Source of the DNA: Microbacterium sp. MYb54 | GTDB lineage: Bacteria; Actinomycetota; Actinomycetes; Actinomycetales; Microbacteriaceae | Direction: 5' to 3' | NCBI RefSeq assembly: GCF_002979515.1 | Contig: NZ_PCPA01000001.1 | Location: forward strand, 520,018-584,017 | Length of the DNA: 64,000 nucleotides | Shown: in pieces, positions 61,298 to 64,000 of the stretch | Layout: the number at the start of each line of letters is the position of its first letter | Position numbering within the stretch: the stretch's first letter is position 1 | Program-made: the position numbers and the translations under genes | Notes under the pieces: model-generated | Database searches by the model: none | Seen by the model: the letters and a program-made list of their open reading frames with translations, nothing else | What the model was told of the DNA's origin: nothing

Positions 61298-62923
61298 TTA
61301 CTCCTCACCCATGTCGAACACGGAGGATGGCTTCACGGTGGTCGGGGCTTCATCGAGGAAGTGCAGCGCGAGCGCGACCGCCTCGAGCGGCGACACGTCG
61401 AACTCGGGGTCGGCGTCGGGCGGCCCGAACCGGAATGTTCCGTAGTTGCCGAACTTCTGCCGCTTGGCCCGGCGCAACGCCGCTTCGAGCTGCGGGTGCG
61501 CGAAGATCACGAGATCGTCGTCGTCCAGCGCCTTGATGAATCCGGCAGTGGACCGCGGGATGTCGGCGGGCTTAGTCGGCTTCATGGTGGGGCGCGGCTT
61601 CGTCTTCGCGAGCTTCGTCGCGACAGTCTCGGTGTACCCGTACGCGTCGTACCAGAGCGTGGTCGGTGAGCGGCGGAGGCGGATCAGCACCTCACGCTCA
61701 GCGCCCGTGTGCCCCTCCTGCCAGTGCCACATCGCGACTGCCCGCTTGCGTTTCGGCATCTCCTCCCCGGCGATCTCCAGCGCCTCGGTCACGAGGTCGC
61801 CGGGCTCGTCGTAGTCCCATGCAACCGCGAGCGATGACGCCGTGCCGAGGTGGTGCACCTTGAGGGCCGCGGAGAAGCGCGCCGGGACGGATTCGGGGAA
61901 CGCCAGCTTGCGGAGCGCGCGGTCGATCAGCGACGGCGCGAGCGCGACATCCGCCGCGCCCTCGGTGCCGAACTGCCCGCCGTACTCGATCAGGAAGTCA
62001 TCGAGCGGGAACTTGTCGAAGGATCGCTTCGGCGCATCTGTGAGTGTCGTGAAGCCGAGGCCGGGGTGTGTCTTCTCGATCCACTCCCGCATCCGGCCAC
62101 CCGTCGCGCCCGTCTTCGGATGCACCATGTCCGGCTCCCACGACACCAGCTCGGCGCGGTCGACCGTCTCGGGGATGCCGTGCCAGAGAACCGCGGCCTC
62201 GTCATCGTGCAGACTCTCCCACAGGAGCTGGCCGGTGCGGTACTTCGCCCCAGTCCCCGCGATGACGAACTGTGCACCCGGCTTCGTGTCCATCGTCGGG
62301 ATCACGGCGCGGTTCACATCCTCGCCCTGCTCGATGTCCGCCTCGCCGCCCTCATCACCGAAGGCCATGTCGAAGCCGCCCGAGCGGAACATGTCGCCGT
62401 TCGGGGTGCCGACGAGGAGCAGCGACCCGGTGTCGCGGAAGAGGAGCTGCTCCCCACCCTTCGACAGGCCGATCGAGACGGGGCTCTTCGTGCGCTCTGG
62501 CCACAACTTGTCGAGGTGCTTCACGATGTCCTCACGGAACCGCTGCCCTGCCTTGAAGCCCGTCGTGAACATCGTCCACCCGATCGTGTAGTCCTCCCGC
62601 GACCAGCACCGACCGAGCATCACCGCCTGCACAGCCGTCGTCTTCGTCGATCGACGCGGCTCGAAGATCACGTTCATGAAGCGGCCGGCACCGAGGAGAT
62701 CCGCAACCATGAGCTGCATCGGCGACGGCCCGCGCCCCATGTCACCGGCACGCTGCCGGTGACCGAGACGGAGCAGATGCGCACCCTGGATGAACTCGCC
62801 CCGTCCCTGCTCGGTCGTCACGAGCTCGTCGAGACGGATCGGCGCGAGGTGCTCGATCTTTGACCGCCACTCCAGCCAGTTCGCCTCCGACCACAGATCG
62901 GAGAGCGTCGGCGTCGCGCTCAC
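61298..62923 (-). CDS. Terminase large subunit
   Basis: The 541-residue DNA packaging motor and nuclease. The ATPase domain has a nonstandard Walker A FEPRRSTKTT at residues 87-96, typical of some phage terminases, and a Walker B region FDMAFGDEGGEAD. The C-terminal nuclease domain has VAWDYDEPGDLV and LWYDAYGY with acidic residues that likely bind metal. GTG at 62923 overlaps the preceding stop as GTGA. With the nearby HNH gene, it fits cos-type packaging. Confidence 0.9.
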   Translation of the reverse strand: MSATPTLSDLWSEANWLEWRSKIEHLAPIRLDELVTTEQGRGEFIQGAHLLRLGHRQRAGDMGRGPSPMQLMVADLLGAGRFMNVIFEPRRSTKTTAVQAVMLGRCWSREDYTIGWTMFTTGFKAGQRFREDIVKHLDKLWPERTKSPVSIGLSKGGEQLLFRDTGSLLLVGTPNGDMFRSGGFDMAFGDEGGEADIEQGEDVNRAVIPTMDTKPGAQFVIAGTGAKYRTGQLLWESLHDDEAAVLWHGIPETVDRAELVSWEPDMVHPKTGATGGRMREWIEKTHPGLGFTTLTDAPKRSFDKFPLDDFLIEYGGQFGTEGAADVALAPSLIDRALRKLAFPESVPARFSAALKVHHLGTASSLAVAWDYDEPGDLVTEALEIAGEEMPKRKRAVAMWHWQEGHTGAEREVLIRLRRSPTTLWYDAYGYTETVATKLAKTKPRPTMKPTKPADIPRSTAGFIKALDDDDLVIFAHPQLEAALRRAKRQKFGNYGTFRFGPPDADPEFDVSPLEAVALALHFLDEAPTTVKPSSVFDMGEE

Positions 62924-63135
62924 TCCCCCGCGCCGTTCTCGGCAACGACAGACAGCGCGAGCCGAAGCAGAGCCTCGGCGACGGCTCGGTCATGAGCAGG
63001 CATCGCCAGCCGAATGGATGCCTCCGGGTTCTCGGCGCGACGGTCCAGAATGTTCGCGGCGATCTTGTCGAGACCGTAGGCGACCCCATCCGTCGAGACA
63101 AAGGTGAGGCCCGCGGGTGGCAGTGGAATCGTCAT
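62920..63135 (-). CDS. Small phage protein, possible terminase partner
   Basis: A 71-residue protein, FVSTDGVAYGLDKIAANILD near the start, helical in the C-terminal half with AVAEALLRLALSVVAENG. The ATG at 63135 follows GGAGAAA. It overlaps the terminase start as GTGA. Its place before the large terminase suits a small terminase subunit, but it is very short for one and no DNA-binding motif is seen, so function is open. Confidence 0.6.
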   Translation of the reverse strand: MTIPLPPAGLTFVSTDGVAYGLDKIAANILDRRAENPEASIRLAMPAHDRAVAEALLRLALSVVAENGAGE

Positions 63136-63214
63136 GATTTTCTCCAGTTCAGGGGGGGATTTTGCTCTTGGAGCCGAAGGCGGGGGTTGCACAGCCGCCC
63201 AAAAAAAGACCGGC

Positions 63215-63529
63215 TCACCACGGCGCGAGGCCCTCGCGAGATGCGCGGCGGACTGACGGCAGAGTCCGAGGTGTCCGGCCGTTGGTGATCGCTGCTCCTC
63301 GCCGCCCACCTTCGGAGCGGTTGCTCTTCACGCTCTCGGGTGCGAGGTTCGAGATGCCGTGTCCGCCGTCGTGCTCGATGTGCCCGACGTCGAAGCTCAT
63401 GCCCGGCTCGATGATCGCGCCGGTCCTCCAGCATCTGACCTCAGTGCCGTTGCGCCAGCACATCCGCACCCGAGCCCGAACGGTGCGCGCGTTCTTCAGA
63501 TACTCAGGGTCACGGTGCTTCTCAGTCAT
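63215..63529 (-). CDS. HNH endonuclease
   Basis: A 104-residue nuclease with the HNH arrangement: Cys24 and Cys33 in MCWRNGTEVRCW, then DVGHIEHDGGHGISNLAPES with His50 and Asn61, and a late KSNRSEGG with Asn70. Phage HNH proteins encoded next to terminases often assist cleavage of concatemers at cos sites. It is separated from the next gene by 79 bases containing a T7 run and a C7 run. The start overlaps the preceding stop by four bases. Confidence 0.85.
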   Translation of the reverse strand: MTEKHRDPEYLKNARTVRARVRMCWRNGTEVRCWRTGAIIEPGMSFDVGHIEHDGGHGISNLAPESVKSNRSEGGRRGAAITNGRTPRTLPSVRRASREGLAPW

Positions 63530-63744
63530 TCACCCCACCACCCGTGAAGTGGGCAGGGCCTCGGCCGAGAACCGACCGCCAGAGGCACAGCGCACGTGCA
63601 CTGACCGACCTCAGCCTTGGAGCGAAGCAGGCCACATGAATCGCAGGAGACGCGCTCGATCCAGGCGACGCGCGATCCTCGGATCACGGAGTAGTGATCG
63701 ACGCGCCACTGGTGCAGGCCGAGCCAGCACGTGAGGGTGGTCAT
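63526..63744 (-). CDS. Cysteine-rich small phage protein
   Basis: A 72-residue protein with CWLGLHQWRVDH, SCDSCGLLRS and a late CTCAVP and CPLHGWWGE. The cysteine pairs may bind zinc. It is coupled by ATGA overlaps to the HNH gene downstream and the small gene upstream. No family is recognised. Confidence 0.6.
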   Translation of the reverse strand: MTTLTCWLGLHQWRVDHYSVIRGSRVAWIERVSCDSCGLLRSKAEVGQCTCAVPLAVGSRPRPCPLHGWWGE

Positions 63745-63854
63745 GCGGCCTTCTCCAGTTCTTCGGTTGGGACGAACCGGACGCGTGCACCGGGTGACCA
63801 GTCCACGGCGTCCAGTTCGTCCTGGTCGAGCAGATCGAGCAGGTCAGGCCGCAT
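63741..63854 (-). CDS. Very small phage protein (37 residues)
   Basis: A 37-residue frame reading MRPDLLDLLDQDELDAVDW, then VRFVPTEELEKAA. The start at 63854 lies inside the end of the upstream gene and its stop overlaps the start of the next as ATGA, the same coupling seen throughout the operon. The acidic, leucine-rich sequence suggests a helical protein. Function unknown. Confidence 0.55.
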   Translation of the reverse strand: MRPDLLDLLDQDELDAVDWSPGARVRFVPTEELEKAA

Positions 63855-64000
63855 CGATCATCTGCTCGGAGAGCAGGCGAATCGCATCCGCCTGGAGCTT
63901 CTCGACCGTGGGCGCGAGGAATTCCCGTGCGGCGTCCCGTGCGGCGTCCCATGCGGCGTCCCATGCGGCGGCCCGTGCGGCGTCCCGTGCGGCGTCCCGT
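63844..64000 (-). CDS. C-terminal part of a phage protein with tetrapeptide repeats
   Basis: The frame enters from the right end of the window and stops at 63844-63846. The visible 52 residues start with repeats of DAAR or DAAW, then EFLAPTVEKLQADAIRLL and an end reading SEQMIDAA. Its start lies outside the window. The repeats come from a 12-base tandem repeat in the DNA and predict a long amphipathic alanine-rich helix. Function unknown. Confidence 0.65.
   Translation of the reverse strand, partial: RDAARDAARAAAWDAAWDAARDAAREFLAPTVEKLQADAIRLLSEQMIDAA
63924..64000. repeat. In-frame 12-base tandem repeat
   Basis: The unit CCCGTGCGGCGT, with A for G in some copies, occurs six times from 63924 and part of a seventh reaches the window edge. 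Because 12 is a multiple of three, copy-number change would keep the reading frame of the overlapping gene. Confidence 0.9.

Larger units (their letters stand above)
49408..64000. mobile_element. Integrated prophage, left part (siphophage-like)
   Basis: Begins at the tRNA fragment and continues past the window end. It has a tyrosine integrase next to the junction, then a leftward block containing lysis, tail, head and packaging genes in the order of siphophages, with overlapping start and stop codons. The structural set fits in about 13 kb, so the phage is compact. The repressor, early genes and right attachment site are not in view. Confidence 0.9.

Overview
The window looks like a chromosomal segment of a high-GC actinobacterium of the family Microbacteriaceae, most likely Microbacterium or a close relative. 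The evidence is the gene set and order: dut with DUF3710, DUF3093, DUF4193, sepH, a type IIA topoisomerase pair with a DUF7455 gene, sigA, PAC2, pepA-lpdA-sucB, DUF4191, glnA, glnE-glnA2 and ppgK. Strong GC bias at third codon positions, many GTG starts, apparently leaderless genes and a GlnR-type box upstream of glnA agree with this.

Layout. Positions 1-3.2 kb hold dut and small conserved actinobacterial proteins, then sepH (cell division). Positions 3.2-9.4 kb hold a phosphodiesterase/pyrophosphatase-like enzyme and convergent topoisomerase subunits A and B. Positions 9.4-11.2 kb hold two overlapping alanine-racemase-like genes in which each lacks the catalytic part kept by the other. Positions 11.2-15.4 kb hold an ATP-grasp protein, a CofE-like ligase overlapping sigA, and a PAC2 protein. 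Positions 15.5-20.1 kb hold pepA, lpdA and sucB (2-oxoacid dehydrogenase E3 and E2). Positions 20.1-24.7 kb hold an orphan membrane protein, DUF4191, a RimK-type ligase with an RCK_C tail, a divergent RimB-like protease and an RDD membrane protein. Positions 24.7-35.8 kb are a nitrogen block: GlnR box and glnA, then a solo Ser/Thr kinase, an AI-2E family permease and a lipid kinase, then glnE, glnA2 and a small acidic protein, with divergent ppgK.

Positions 35.8-39.9 kb are accessory: a sulfatase without a signal peptide and a Tat-exported ceramidase-like protein. The ceramidase-like gene sits between two imperfect copies of the 3' end of rnpB, the RNase P RNA gene, which lies at 39.45-39.82 kb. 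Positions 39.9-49.2 kb return to ordinary chromosome: a family A DNA polymerase, coiled-coil zinc ribbon, YchJ-like protein, aldo/keto reductase, XRE regulator with divergent SDR, L-lactate dehydrogenase, a TIGR01777 epimerase, a RibD_C reductase and a serine hydrolase lipoprotein.

From about 49.4 kb to the window end lies a compact prophage, probably a siphophage. Its left border is a 3'-terminal tRNA fragment, so the intact tRNA should lie beyond the right end. The integrase and a small membrane protein read rightward. Everything else reads leftward as a tightly coupled late operon: small genes, HNH, terminase, portal, a fused protease-capsid protein, connector, tail tube, a short tape measure, tail tip, S74 fibre, M15 endolysin and a holin-like protein. 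The repressor and early genes are not visible. No CRISPR array, insertion sequence or intact tRNA was found.
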